This document shows positions 22,799 through 34,204 of a DNA stretch of 64,000 nucleotides, piece after piece. The stretch spans positions 12,515,399 through 12,579,398 of the forward strand of contig OX421508.1 in NCBI GenBank assembly GCA_949126835.1, in the 5' to 3' direction. A program made the position numbers and the translations under genes. Position 1 is the first letter of the stretch; each line of letters begins with the position of its first letter. Below the pieces are notes generated by a model. The model was given only the letters and a program-made list of their open reading frames with translations, did no database searches and had not been told where the DNA came from. Source of the stretch: Anisus vortex. Its lineage: Eukaryota > Mollusca > Gastropoda > Planorbidae.

Positions 22799-23439
22799 TC
22801 TGGCATTGCAAGACAAATAAACTTTGACACTGTAATTCGTAGTTTTGCCAAGAAAAAGGCACGCAATTTATGGCAGACTAGTCTTTTTCTTCTCTGTTTT
22901 TTTAATCAGTTATCTGTTGACTATTTCTTTTCACGAAACAGTAAGCATTCAAAAGATGAATGATTTGGTTATATTTGTAAATAATTAATGTTTTGACAGA
23001 CATTCGTCAAATGCGATTAAGATGTATATTTATGAACTTTTTTTTGTTATAGTAGGCCTATCGTATTGAAAAGTTGTGAAGTTGTTAATCGTTTATACTT
23101 TATATAAATACAATTTAAAACGCATTGAACTTGAAGTCTTTTTAATTGATTTGATATAATATTGCTATTTATTTATAACAGAGTTTCACATGTCATAGAT
23201 ATATCCCAAATTATTAAATCAAGTAGCTGTGACAACTACAAGTAGCTTACCTTAACATGTGTCTCATATTCTCAATTTATTCTCTCAATTTTCACATTCA
23301 AATTAATCCATATTAAAATGAATTATGACAAGTTAATTGACAATTTAATTGTCCAACTTTAAAACCTACAATACTTCTCTAGTTCTTTTCAATCAAATTA
23401 CTCATCAATCATCAGTGAGACACCTTTCACATTTTACAC

Positions 23440-23675
23440 ATCTTTATAATATTATTTGCAAGATCAATACTGAAGCGGTGGAACAATTACAATAATTTAA
23501 ACTAAGAACTATGTACTTGATTAAAGTATTTTTGAAATAGACCTGTTATGCTGTGATTGAAATGATTACATCCTAATGGTAAATAGTAACATTATGACAG
23601 TTTCACAAAACGGTCCACAGACCTTTTAAAACGATTCCTGATTTTTCAAACGGATGTAATACAAATAAATCATCT
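23440..23675. repeat. Repeat shared with hAT at 15646-17354
   Basis: Colinear with 16590-16830: 'aatattatttgcaagatcaa', 'tacttgattaaagt', 'ggtccacagacc' and 'cgattcctgatttttc' occur in the same order. It probably marks the downstream end of the ZMYM-type element. Confidence 0.6.
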
Positions 23676-23926
23676 AGATATGACTAGTGTTAGAAAAAAA
23701 AAGTGTGTTGGGGGGAAAGGGGGGGGAAGATCTCGTACCGGCATCTTTTTTTTCTCTCTCGAGGGCCCTGGCCCTTATACACATAGTAACCGCCCTGTTT
23801 ATAGGTATAATAATGTGAATGCTAACCAAAATATTCAAGTCTGTTAACTCCATATTATAAGTCTCTCTAGAGTTATTTTAATTCTTAAAACAAATTATTT
23901 TCCTTTGTCCGTTTTAAAAAGAAAAT

Positions 23927-23985
23927 TGGTATTTATTGGTATTTATTGGTATTTATTGGTATTTATTGGTATTTATTGGTATATT
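23927..23985. repeat. 10-bp tandem repeat
   Basis: About six copies of GGTATTTATT. Confidence 0.92.
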
Positions 23986-23989
23986 TTTC

Positions 23990-24510
23990 GGAAGAGATTA
24001 TTAAGGGTGCCCATTCCTCAACCACGGCTAAGGTATACGCTGCTGAACGGAAACATTTAAATGTTATTGTTTTAATGAGGTGACATATTCTAAATTCTAT
24101 AAAAGTTTTAATTATCAGATAAGGTAGAGCAGAAGAAAACAACTCATAACTAAATATAAAAGAAGACTTATAAAATACCTATTATTCTTAAATTACTATA
24201 GTATAGACATAAGCAGCGTAAGCACTAGAAAATCGGAAGCCGCACTGTACTCAACTATTAGCTCCATGCGAAACATTGTTGCCCATCCCTTGATAAAGGT
24301 TAATAAGCCTTTAATAGTAAAGGCTGTCATAAATATTACAACGAATCTATTCAGTTAACAGATTATAAACTCCATAAAAATTAATGCGAACTTATAAAAA
24401 TTAAAGGATAGTTAAAAAGTGTTATAACATTTACATAATAAGCAATGTATAATCATTAAATATTTGTATTTATTTATTTGTTTTATAAAACTTAGCAAGG
24501 GTATTAAATA
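23990..24510. other. Intergenic, nothing recognised
   Basis: AT-rich sequence with no frame or repeat that can be supported. Confidence 0.5.
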
Positions 24511-24520
24511 TATATATACT

Positions 24521-26330
24521 AGTGGTTATGCCCGTCAAAATGACGGAGAAACGAATGACTACAATGTGTTTTGTTAAGAGAGAAAGAAAATAGACTATTA
24601 CAATAAAGACAATGAACGTTTTTTTCGGTATTTAGTTTTTGTTCTTTTTAATTGTTTCTGGTCGGCCTGACCCTGGCATATGCATAATTTTTCCTGATAA
24701 GCTTCTGGTATTAAAACGTAGCGAACAGTTGTGTTGACTTGACTTGTTAATAATAGCCTATTAAATTAACAATAATATACTATCTAAAAGTAAAAGAAAC
24801 CACAATACCAAACAATAAAAAGGTAAATAATAAAAAAAAAAGCGTAGAAAATAATATTTCAATACCATAAAAACTAAAGTGATAACGATTTTTTTCGGTA
24901 TATAATTTTTGTTCTTCCTTATTGTATTAATAAAACAGTTTTGAGAATGTTTCTTTCGGTATTTAGCTTTTTGTAATTTTTAATTGTTTCTGGTCGACCT
25001 GACCCTGGCATATGCATAAGAATTGTGGCCTCAAGGACTGGCGTAGTGTGTAAACCGCAGATACATTCCCATTAAGAATACACTGGCGGGCGAACGCATG
25101 GGGCACAGCCCCCGCAGCGGGTCCGAGGTCCATTACACTGCCGAGAGACCACTGGTCTCGATAAGGAGGAAGCAATGGACGATGCAATCCCGTCTCGAGA
25201 ACCACCCGGTGCTTGGATGCATGTGCCTATAGTAGACCTATAGAACCGCAGTGAACGATCGCTGGGCTGCGGAAACCTTCCCCGTTACACGGCACGCCAC
25301 GCCTTCGGCGTGCCGTTGGGTGGCTGGAGCCCGGACAGAGATTGCTCAATCCTAAGCGTTACGCCCTGGACACAAGAGCCGAAAGTCTCGTCCGGGTTTT
25401 TTTTTAAGAGACTTTTAAATTCGATATTAAAATGTAGCGAACAGTTGTGTTGACTTGACTTGTTATTAATAATATTAAATTAACAATAATATACTATCTA
25501 AAAGAAAAAAAACATAAATACAAAACAATAAAAAAGGTAAATAATATAAACAAAATTAGAAAATAATATTTCAATGCAATAAAAACTAAATTGAGAAAGA
25601 TTTTTTCGGTATTTAATTTTTTGTTCTTGCTTATTGTATCAATAAAACAGTACTGAGAATGTTTCTTTCAGTATTAAATTTTTATTTTATATTGTTGATG
25701 TCAAGCTTATGGTACCCGGTATTTGAAAGTAATCATTTATAGGCATAACTTGTTTTTTTTTTATAATTCGTATCATTTAATTTATAGAGTGTATAAAGTC
25801 GCCTATTAAAGGATATTCTCAATAGCGACGTGAATCCATTAAATAATTAAAAGATTTGGTTACTTTTTCTTAAAAGGATAATGCAAACATCAATAATGAA
25901 AAAAGAAATGATTTGATAGACATTACGTCATACGCTAGTATTTTTTTAAAAGTAATCCATTGAAACTCTCAAAGCCAAATTGTGGTGCGTAACTTATAAA
26001 AAAGGTCTCGCCACATTAAAAAACCAACAGCAGAATTGGGAAAACCCGAAAAGACCCTCGCGTTCAACATAGTAAATCTCGCGTTCAACATAGTAATGAA
26101 CGGAAATGGCCATTTGCTATGTACGATTATATTTAATTTGCATGGCTGGATCTAACATTTTGAATGTTTTAAATTAACACATTCATGATTAAAAGTCATA
26201 AAATAAAATTATCTTTTGGAGTACGTTTCCGATTTATACATTTAATTTTTGTCCCGATTAGTCAAACGGCTTAGGTGCCTATAGCGAACAAACATATATC
26301 TAAATATATATATATATAAACAAACATATA
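24521..26330. mobile_element. Interspersed repeat of unknown class (TA-microsatellite bounded)
   Basis: It starts after a short TA run with CTAGTGGTTATGCCCGTCAA. It ends in 'ggtgcctatagcgaacaaac' plus another TA run. 'tctggtcggcctgaccctgg' occurs twice (24658 and 24988), as do 'aatgtagcgaacagttgtgt' (24716 and 25432), so the interior is partly duplicated. A GC-rich block at 25020-25405 stands out from its AT-rich surroundings. A shorter reverse copy is at 57640-57835. No protein was recognised. Confidence 0.55.
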
Positions 26331-27836
26331 AACAAACTCACGGCAATTATATATGTTGATGATTATTTATATGCTATTGTAGAATTTATTAAAAGACAAA
26401 ATATATCATGAAATATTTAAACAAAAAGAAAAAAAAACAAATTATTTCCCTTTAGTAAGCGATCAGTAAGACAACTTTAATACTAGAAGCGCCCCCACTT
26501 AAGTAGAAGAAAATGTATAAATGTATAGCTAGCCTAGACATATTTTTGTGATATAGCAAGACATTCAATATGTATAGAGATATATACTGGTAATTGTTTG
26601 CATTTGAAACATCAAAATGGAATCAAGATTTGTGAATAATTATCCCATTACGATTCCACTGGTCCCATCTTGTCCGTCTATGATCGTATTCACTATAATA
26701 ATAAGCTCAAGCCACTCGATGAGTCTTGAAAGAAGAATTTAATGCTTGAACTTACGTACAATAATTCAACTTCACTGGTTATTAAGCAGAAATCAACAAC
26801 AGACCGCACTATTACGTCATTATATTGATTGATTTTGTTGCAGAACTTACTAGAATGGATTTTCCCGAAGCTTTCCGAATGCAAAAGAAGGGGCGTACTA
26901 GAAATTTGTAGATACTACGAGAAAGCATGAATTGTATAAGACTATAATAAGATGGGCAGCTTGCTCTATTTTTATAGCTTACATGTTCTTTTTTCCGTGC
27001 GCATCCAAAAACGCTGTCTTAAACGACTCCTACGCTCCTACTCCTGCCTAAAGGTTTCCGCTGTATACAATTTTCGATTGTTGTAATTTAATTTTTCATT
27101 GAGAAAATCATAGCTATCAAATGAAACGGAAGTGTACAATACAAAAGGGAATCAGTAATTCCGAAAAGAGGTCATTCAAGTCATCAAATAGCAGTATATT
27201 AAAGCAAACGGTCTACCTTATTGTGTCACGTCATTATAAATCAATTATTTTTTCACCGTGAATCGATTCTTACTTATAACTTATAATAAAATATAGGTAG
27301 CTTATACCAAAGCATTCACTTCGGCACATTTTAATTCCCTTATTTGCTATAGGTATAAACGATGCTGAAATACAATTCGTAGACCCAATATTGTACCTAC
27401 AAACTGTCGAATAATGTTCCTGGGGATATGATTGATTTATTGTTAAAGAAAATCACAGTGTAGGCTTGCATGTGTTATAGTGACAGAGAATATCGCAGTG
27501 GTGTCTCAAACTGTATAACATCAATACTAACACGAAATTTCTTTGCAAACGCAGTAAATTTTGAACTATGAGTGTCTATTGTGTAAGCTACATGAATAAA
27601 ATTTTATTAATTTTTATATATTAAAGATGTTATTATTTTCAAACTTGGAAATAATGAGACGTATTAAAATACCCAGAAAGGGTCTTGGACACTTAAAATA
27701 TATTTATCAATTTTACTTAACGTTTCAACCTATATGTATGGACTGGTCAATAATGGTCTCATCGTGAAGACGTTCATAGTAGGCTTATTTGTATAGGTTT
27801 CATTCATATTCAGAAGGAGCTCAAGTTTTGTTTATA
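26330..27836. other. Intergenic, nothing recognised
   Basis: AT-rich sequence; no frame longer than about 60 codons and no recognisable domain. Confidence 0.5.
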
Positions 27837-27844
27837 GGTTTAAC

Positions 27845-28095
27845 CAGTGCTTTTTTTTTGTAAAAAAAATAGGTGCCGGTACTCAGTGATGGATTGCCTA
27901 ACTTTTAAAGCAGTTTCGCATTTTATATTTTAATTCTTATTGCGCGCAATTTTAAAATAATTCAATTTTAACAAATAAATAATATAATAAATTAATAATA
28001 AACGTTACAATACAAGAAAAATAATAATTTTTTCCCCACATTGAAAAATGTGCCGGTACGCCGTACCGGTGCGTACCGTCACAAAAAAAGCACTG
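27845..28095. mobile_element. hAT-type MITE, 251 bp, with perfect 8-bp target duplication
   Basis: The ends are CAGTGCTTTTTTTTTGT and ACAAAAAAAGCACTG. The flanks are GGTTTAAC at 27837-27844 and GGTTTAAC at 28096-28103. A subterminal palindrome-like 'ggtacgccgtaccgg' is also seen near 21340. There is no coding content. Confidence 0.9.
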
Positions 28096-28135
28096 GGTTT
28101 AACTCTCTAAAAGTTGCCCTCATACTATAAAAAAA

Positions 28136-28185
28136 ACGGTGCCAAAACGGTCGGTGCCAAAACAGCCGGTGCCAAAATGTCCAAG
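28136..28185. repeat. Short phrase repeat CGGTGCCAAAA
   Basis: Three closely spaced copies of CGGTGCCAAAAC/T. The style resembles the tips of the foldback-like element, but with a different phrase. Confidence 0.75.
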
Positions 28186-28435
28186 CACCGTTATCTGCAT
28201 ATGTTGAAATTGTCTTTTACATTTTTTCTTTGGTAACAAATTTTGAGCTGTGCAATGACGTCAGTATTGCATCCAGATAGGTAGGATGGGTTGAAGGAGC
28301 GGGGAGCGGTGGTTGCGCCATGCGCTGAGGTTTACATAGGTACTAAACTTACACTGACAAAAAATTAAAACAGAAAAAGGTAGTTTATTTGCTAAGAACA
28401 TTTTTATTCAAGAAAAGCAATGATTTCAACAGCCT

Positions 28436-28565
28436 TCTAGCACCCTAAACACATCTACACACCTCGACAAATATACACATCTACACACATCGACAAACAT
28501 ACACATCTACACACATCGACAAATATACACATCTACACACATCGACAAATATACACATCTACACT
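28436..28565. repeat. 26-bp tandem repeat
   Basis: About five units of 'acacatctacacacatcgac' plus 'aaatat'; the first units are slightly diverged. Confidence 0.9.
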
Positions 28566-28937
28566 GTTGGTTTACCCATAGGCCATAGTGAACATTTTAA
28601 AACAAGTTCTACATTTTTTTTTTACTTACAAACTGTCCCTCGTGATTTTATTTGTCAAATATGCTTAAAAGTCTTAGATTTTTATTTTCTTTAAGATTAG
28701 CATACAAAAAAATAAATTAAAAAAAACAACTAACAATTGAAAACTCTGAATTTCAATGTAAATGGAAGACTATAAAATGTATTCAATATAAAATTAAAAA
28801 CAAAACACATTTGTGAATTACAGGACAATCATTGTTAGATCAGTGAAGTTGTAAATAACTTTCATTTATTATTTAAAGGAAGGGCAAAAATGTAGAAAGT
28901 AGAAAATTGTAAAGAATATTCAACTGCAACATGTCAA

Positions 28938-29348
28938 AATGTCGGATACGGTGGTGTAGTGGCAGCGCTATCTGATCCAGGTAAAAGGCCTAGATTTGTC
29001 CCGGGTATAGAGGGTGACGCTGTGACCCAGATGTTTTCCCGGGAAAAGTGGTTGTACCTGTGTCCTGGATGTTTTCCCGAAAAAAAAGTGGGTGTCCCTG
29101 TCGATTGGGTGTTTTCCCGGGAAAAGTGGTTGTCCCTGTGGGTTTGGTTTTTTTGCTGGAATGGAGGTTGTCCAAGTGGCTTTGGTGTTTTCCCGGGAAT
29201 GGAAGTTATCCCTGTGTCTATCCATGTGCAGCTCAGACAGTCTGGGAAAATCAATTAAGCCAAGGTAGACTGCTGGGCCACCACACAATCCCTGCGAGTG
29301 CCGTGGCCATGGAAACTGCTGAACACTGCTCTACTAGCCCCATGGGCT
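28938..29348 (+). mobile_element. tRNA-derived SINE with internal tandem amplification
   Basis: The head 'ggtggtgtagtggcagcgct' is A-box-like. The 3' part 'gccgtggccatggaaactg' and 'ctactagccccatgggct' matches the end of the SINE at 52125-52376. In the middle (29030-29222) a segment starting 'ttttcccgggaaaagtgg' and ending 'gtccctgtg' is repeated about five times with a period near 38. The ordinary SINE has one such segment, so the array arose inside the SINE. Confidence 0.75.
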
Positions 29349-29349
29349 A

Positions 29350-29841
29350 AAATATGTTACGAAAAGGGTACTTTTAAAATCTCCGAGTGTATATTTGTAT
29401 CAAATGTGATAATGGATTTGGTCCACGGGAAACATCTTTGACATCCCCCAAACTATCCATCCTTCGCTGCAAGGATAAAAATGCTTGTCGCTATAATGCT
29501 TTCCAAACAATCCCCTGATATATTATCTTATATAAAATTAATACGGACCTTTTAAAGATAAGGTTATTGATAGTATGCTGTGGCTATATACTATATGGAC
29601 ACTGAATTGCTAGATACTCACTTATGAAGATTGCAATTTACTTGGGAGACTAGAATGAAGAAACGATTTTTAGTATCGAATATCGCATGCAATGAACATA
29701 ATATCTTTAAAATACCAACGCTCTAAGAATACAATGTAAATTCTTAACTAAACAATTGAGCAACTAGAAGTAAAACAATATTACTATATAAATTAAACAC
29801 TTAAGCAAGTTAATATGAGATTTACAGATGGTGATAATAGT
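29350..29841. other. Probable 3' flank/UTR of the UGT gene
   Basis: No frame or repeat seen. The UGT stop codon is at 29842-29844 on -, so at least part of this is likely its 3' UTR. Confidence 0.4.
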
Positions 29842-31377
29842 TTATTCAAATTTACTTTTATTATTGTCAATGAATGTATGAGAGTAAATTCGTTTTATTC
29901 CTAAATATAAAAGTAATGTTACTAAAGCTAAAGTAAGCGAAATAAAAGTAATAATGTCTAGCAATAGATATTGATGGCTGGGCATTTCTTGGCCCGCTGA
30001 CCTCATGTAATCTCCGCCATATTTCATCACGTGATCAAACCAGTAAGCGGCTTCTTTCCTTGGAGACGGGTAAAGCTCTTTAAAAAGCTTTGAAGCTTTC
30101 TGAATGCTAGTTCTGAATTTGGGGTCATGGGTCACCTGCTGTATGAGACCGGCGAGTTGGTCGGCGCTGACCTTTTTGAGGTCAGCGCTAAGTCCGAATC
30201 CCTTCACGCGTATTCTCTTGGCGTTATAGAACTGGTCAGTCTGCAGAGGGATGCAGAGCATGGGCACCGCTTGATAAAGTGCTTCATACTGACCATTTTT
30301 ACCACAATGGGAAATGAAGATTTTTGTATTGGGATGACCCAAGAGGTCATTCTGAGGTATCCAGGGCTTAGTGATGACCTTTGTTGAATTGATGGAAATT
30401 TGGTTGATTCTCCAAATGACGTTCAGATCAATTTTTCTGAACGCTGCCACCATTTTGTCCAGGATGTTTTGAGGTATCTGCATATTTTTGCTACCAAAGC
30501 TGACCAGAGCGAGACCATTAGTCGAGTTATCGGCAAATACTTTGAGGTCGCCACCGACCAATGGCTTGGGCATCCTGGCCGAGGAACTCCCAATGAATTT
30601 GGTGTTGGGCAGTAACGGACGAGGGTAGTCCATAATGTGGTCCGTTTCAAACAGAAATATTTCCGCCTTCAGGACAATCTCGGAAATGGGTAAAACCTTC
30701 TTTTCAGGGGCGAACTTCTTTACGACTCTGTCGTGAAGGTAGGGTTTGTAGAAGTGATACGCAGCATACACCAAGGTCAGCTTCAAACGCTGGAAGAAGT
30801 TCATTCTGTCGGTTACACTCAGAAGAATCATAGGTTCCGTTGCAGGGTTGAAAGGCGTGCGCGTCAGCAATGCATCACGCATAGTTCCAATGAATGCAAA
30901 AGGGATGTCAAACTTGTACGGTATCACAACTAAGCTGATTGTCTTTTGGGACATTTCTAAAATGAACAAATCTGGTTTCAAGTCTCTCAGCCGTCGGAGA
31001 AAGTGCTTATCTTCCAACGTTTTCATGACGAATGTTTCTTTTTTATAATCACGTTTAAATAGATTGTAGATAGTGTCGTACCCGTACGACCAGAAGTCCT
31101 CCATGTTCAGTGTGTCGTTTGGGCTCACTGACTCATAGGGCAGCAGGTGAACGGTCTCATTGTTGACCAGCCCTTCCTGGGCGATGTGTCGAGGCAAGCA
31201 CAGCCAGACCTGATGCCCCAGGTCAACCAAGGACTGCGCGATGATGTTGTGGTAGAGGATGTAGCTCCGGGTGGTAGACGGGAACATGACCACTTTCTTG
31301 GCTTCGTTAAATTCTGGGGAAAACATGAGCATCAATGCTACAGCTGAGCACAGCAGGGCTGATAACCTAGTTGATAT
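29842..31377 (-). CDS. UDP-glucuronosyltransferase, large 3'-terminal exon; catalytic dyad substituted
   Basis: The family transfers a sugar from a UDP-sugar to small lipophilic acceptors in the ER lumen. The frame holds about 511 residues. A hydrophobic signal-type stretch LSALLCSAVALMLMF comes first. The nucleotide-binding half has PWIPQNDLLGHP, then ISHCGKNGQYEALYQAVPML and the sugar-contacting DQ (QTDQFYNAKR). After these come a C-terminal helix (about 22 residues after SHQYLLLD) and the tail KSKFE, a KxKxx ER-retrieval signal. The usual HGG is HCG. The position of the catalytic His is Tyr (codon 31261-31263, in RSYILYHN) and the partner Asp is Glu (30955-30957, in DLFILEMS). TTTCAG, read on -, ends at 31378 with no good in-frame ATG before it, so the start is probably in an upstream exon not identified. 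The first internal ATG would cut the signal peptide. Confidence 0.93.
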   Translation of the reverse strand: MSTRLSALLCSAVALMLMFSPEFNEAKKVVMFPSTTRSYILYHNIIAQSLVDLGHQVWLCLPRHIAQEGLVNNETVHLLPYESVSPNDTLNMEDFWSYGYDTIYNLFKRDYKKETFVMKTLEDKHFLRRLRDLKPDLFILEMSQKTISLVVIPYKFDIPFAFIGTMRDALLTRTPFNPATEPMILLSVTDRMNFFQRLKLTLVYAAYHFYKPYLHDRVVKKFAPEKKVLPISEIVLKAEIFLFETDHIMDYPRPLLPNTKFIGSSSARMPKPLVGGDLKVFADNSTNGLALVSFGSKNMQIPQNILDKMVAAFRKIDLNVIWRINQISINSTKVITKPWIPQNDLLGHPNTKIFISHCGKNGQYEALYQAVPMLCIPLQTDQFYNAKRIRVKGFGLSADLKKVSADQLAGLIQQVTHDPKFRTSIQKASKLFKELYPSPRKEAAYWFDHVMKYGGDYMRSAGQEMPSHQYLLLDIITFISLTLALVTLLLYLGIKRIYSHTFIDNNKSKFE

Positions 31378-31383
31378 CTGAAA
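31378..31383 (-). other. Probable splice acceptor before the UGT exon
   Basis: Reading -, the sequence is TTTATATTTCAG and then the UGT exon. The frame continues upstream only to a TTG with no ATG, so a short 5' exon with the start codon is inferred further right. Confidence 0.6.
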
Positions 31384-31399
31384 TATAAACAATTTACAT

Positions 31400-33950
31400 A
31401 ATTCAATTATATTATATATAATTATATTATATACAAAACCAAATTACATGAACTCTTGCTTTTCGTTTATTAACCAGCCTGTAGAGATTTATACTCTCTT
31501 GCAGTCAATGAAAGATAATCACATTTAAGTTAAATGTCTTTCTTTTTAAGTTGTTCTGTTTATATGTATAGTGTGATGGTAATGGCGGTTGAGGAAATTA
31601 CATGAATAAAGAGTAAAATCACAAAGTATTTATGCTCATAACAAGATATGTACAATATGTTCTTATTAAACACATAACTACAATTTTAAAAAAATGGTTT
31701 TAAAATTAGCTTTTGGGCATCCATATATGTACACACGTAGTGGGCAGAAATTTGTTGGATTTATCAGATTTTGGCGTAGGCCCCTATGGAAGCTTACGGG
31801 GAGGGGGGAAAGTCTTGACTGAATGTGTAATTATCGCAAAAATTCCTCTCTACAATCAAAATTAAGCGCAAGTTAAACTTTTAAGTCAAAAGTTAAGAAA
31901 AGCCAGACAGCTACAGGAAGACGTGATCATACTCGGAAATTAGGGACGAATAACATTCACAATTTCATTTAGCCTACGTCCCAAGACAAAACATTTGTAT
32001 TGGGGGGGGGGGTGCGCACAAGTTATGTATTTTCAATTAGAAGGATTATAATGTAATTAGTTTAAAGTTTTAATTATTATCTGTGTGTTTAACTGTTAAA
32101 TAAAATCAACCTATGTCCAGTTATAAAGCTAAATAGTCTATTGTAATAAATCTAGGCCTAAACTATAGTCTAAATAGTAACTACTACTAGTACTAGTAGG
32201 CCTATTAAAAATGCTAGTAGCATGCCTAAACATATTTAAACCGTAAAGGGCCTATACTCCAAGAAAATACTACTTGATGTCACACAAAATTGTATTTTTA
32301 CGATGCGATAACCGGTAGCCTAATTCGGTAGGTCTAATCATTAATATGGCTTAGATGGCATTGCATCGGTAGGCCTAGAGATTCATTGCTTTTTTAATGA
32401 AAATAAGTTGTAAAGGGACTTTGGCGGCCATGTTTCGTAACAACCAGGTTTGGCTATCAAAATATTAGCCTAGGCGTACGGTATAAAACAAAACAAAACA
32501 AAACCAAACACTTCCGGGCTCGCTCATTTCTTTTTGGTTTCGGATTTTTACGATGGACAGTCCGTACGGGAAAATAATATAAAAAAATTGCCGAAAATCG
32601 GAATTTTAATGGCTTTATCGGGATGTCAGGATGAGGGGTAAAAAATCCGTATAATACCGAGAAAATCGGAAGGGTTGGCAGGTCTGTATATATTATACAG
32701 TCTAGCAAAGATAACAAAATTTAAAAACAAAACGTTTAGGCAGAATACTGGCTGAAATCACACAAATAAAGATTTGAACACAAATACTTTCTCAAGGCGG
32801 GCAATAAGTTGTGAGAATTGTTCAAACGCTTACTATCGATAAAAGACAGTTGAATATGTATAGGATTTGATGTGATTAACATTTCCAACTGGATATGTGA
32901 CATTTAAGACCGACCGATTTAATACCTATGTGGAATCATTAATATTGGTTTTAGACGTATGAATGCAAACGAAATTCTGCATTGTTTTTTTATGTATTTA
33001 ACATTATTTTTTTATTTAACATTTGTTACAGACCAAACGTTCATCCATGACTGAAATTAGTATTCAAAACATGTCTGACAGATTTATATTTACATGTTAC
33101 CGTTTTAGTACCGTAAGATTTTTATTTCGCATATTTGTCAATTTGTATCATTTATATTTGCAGTGTTCAAGATAATAAAATGAGAAAGTTTTACTGTATA
33201 TCTCAAAGAAATTTCAACGCGAGCAAAGACAATATTACATTTTTTAACTATAAATAGTAGAACAAACAAATGCCTATTGACTACGGCAGTATGATGTAGG
33301 GATATAGAAGCTAATTTGTACGTAGCCTACACAAAAAGGGATTCGAAAATGGTGCAACAAGAAGGAGAGAGGGAATGAATATAAGACTTTCTATTTTTGT
33401 GAATGTAATATATGGACGGCCCTTAGACAATTGGAGCTGTAAAATACTGTAAATGCCAAAAGGCAATAGGAAGGTCTCAGCAATCCTCGCAACAATGTGG
33501 AATTTTTTCCACGCAACTGAATAAGAAATAAAATAATACATAGTCTATAGTTCTTAATTATAATATATAACAAACTACTCCCTGTGTTACGAAGTAGTGT
33601 GTCAACAGAAGGGGTAATCTGGCGGCTTCAGGTATTAAAATATATAGTGTATTTCCTGCCAATAAGACAGCTTGCGGAAAAGACCATTAATATAAAATAT
33701 ATCTTTTGAACTGCTATCGTTCCTTAAGCCCTGTTATATTTTAATGTGGGAATATAGGTTAGTGACGGTATACTCGATAGACTCTTTGGTTTCAAAAGGT
33801 TTCTTAAAGTGTATTTAAAAAATGAATAGTTTCCTAGCAGCACATCAAATGGTCTAGTATCGGCCAAATATGCTGCTCATATTAAAATCTTGGCCTAGTG
33901 TTGAGTAAATATTTGGCCTCTAAGTACTCTAAACTAAAGCGTGCTATTAG
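31400..33950. other. UGT upstream region or first intron; no gene seen
   Basis: AT-rich, with TAGGCCTA copies at 32153, 32197 and 32370 and a G run at 32003. Short frames have no recognisable domains. The UGT 5' exon and promoter probably lie here or further right. Confidence 0.45.
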
Positions 33951-33952
33951 TG

Positions 33953-34202
33953 GGTTTTGCCTTGAGAATTGTTACACGCTTCTCTTAATCGTAACACCAT
34001 CCATCAGTCTGATCATATTTTAATAATTTCTTGTTTCTGTTGGTTTATTTGCGTAGGTTACAATTGTGTATTTAAATGGTTTTGCCTTTAGAATTGTTAC
34101 ACGCTTCTCTTAATCGTAACACCATCCATCAGTCTGATCATATTTTAATAATTTCTTGTTTCTGTTGGTTTATTTGCGTAGGTTACAATTGTGTATTTAA
34201 GT
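33953..34202. repeat. 125-bp tandem duplication (two nearly identical copies)
   Basis: 33953-34077 and 34078-34202 both read 'ggttttgcctt..gaattgtt', 'acacgcttctcttaatcgta' and so on, with about two differences near the start. It is a recent local duplication. Confidence 0.95.
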
Positions 34203-34204
34203 TT

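Noticed and set aside
25020..25405. rRNA or tRNA gene suggested by high GC
   Set aside because: No recognisable rRNA core motifs and no tRNA cloverleaf were seen.
28934..29350. Overlapping open frames on both strands with Gly/Pro/Phe-Pro repeats
   Set aside because: Produced by the tandem segment within a SINE.
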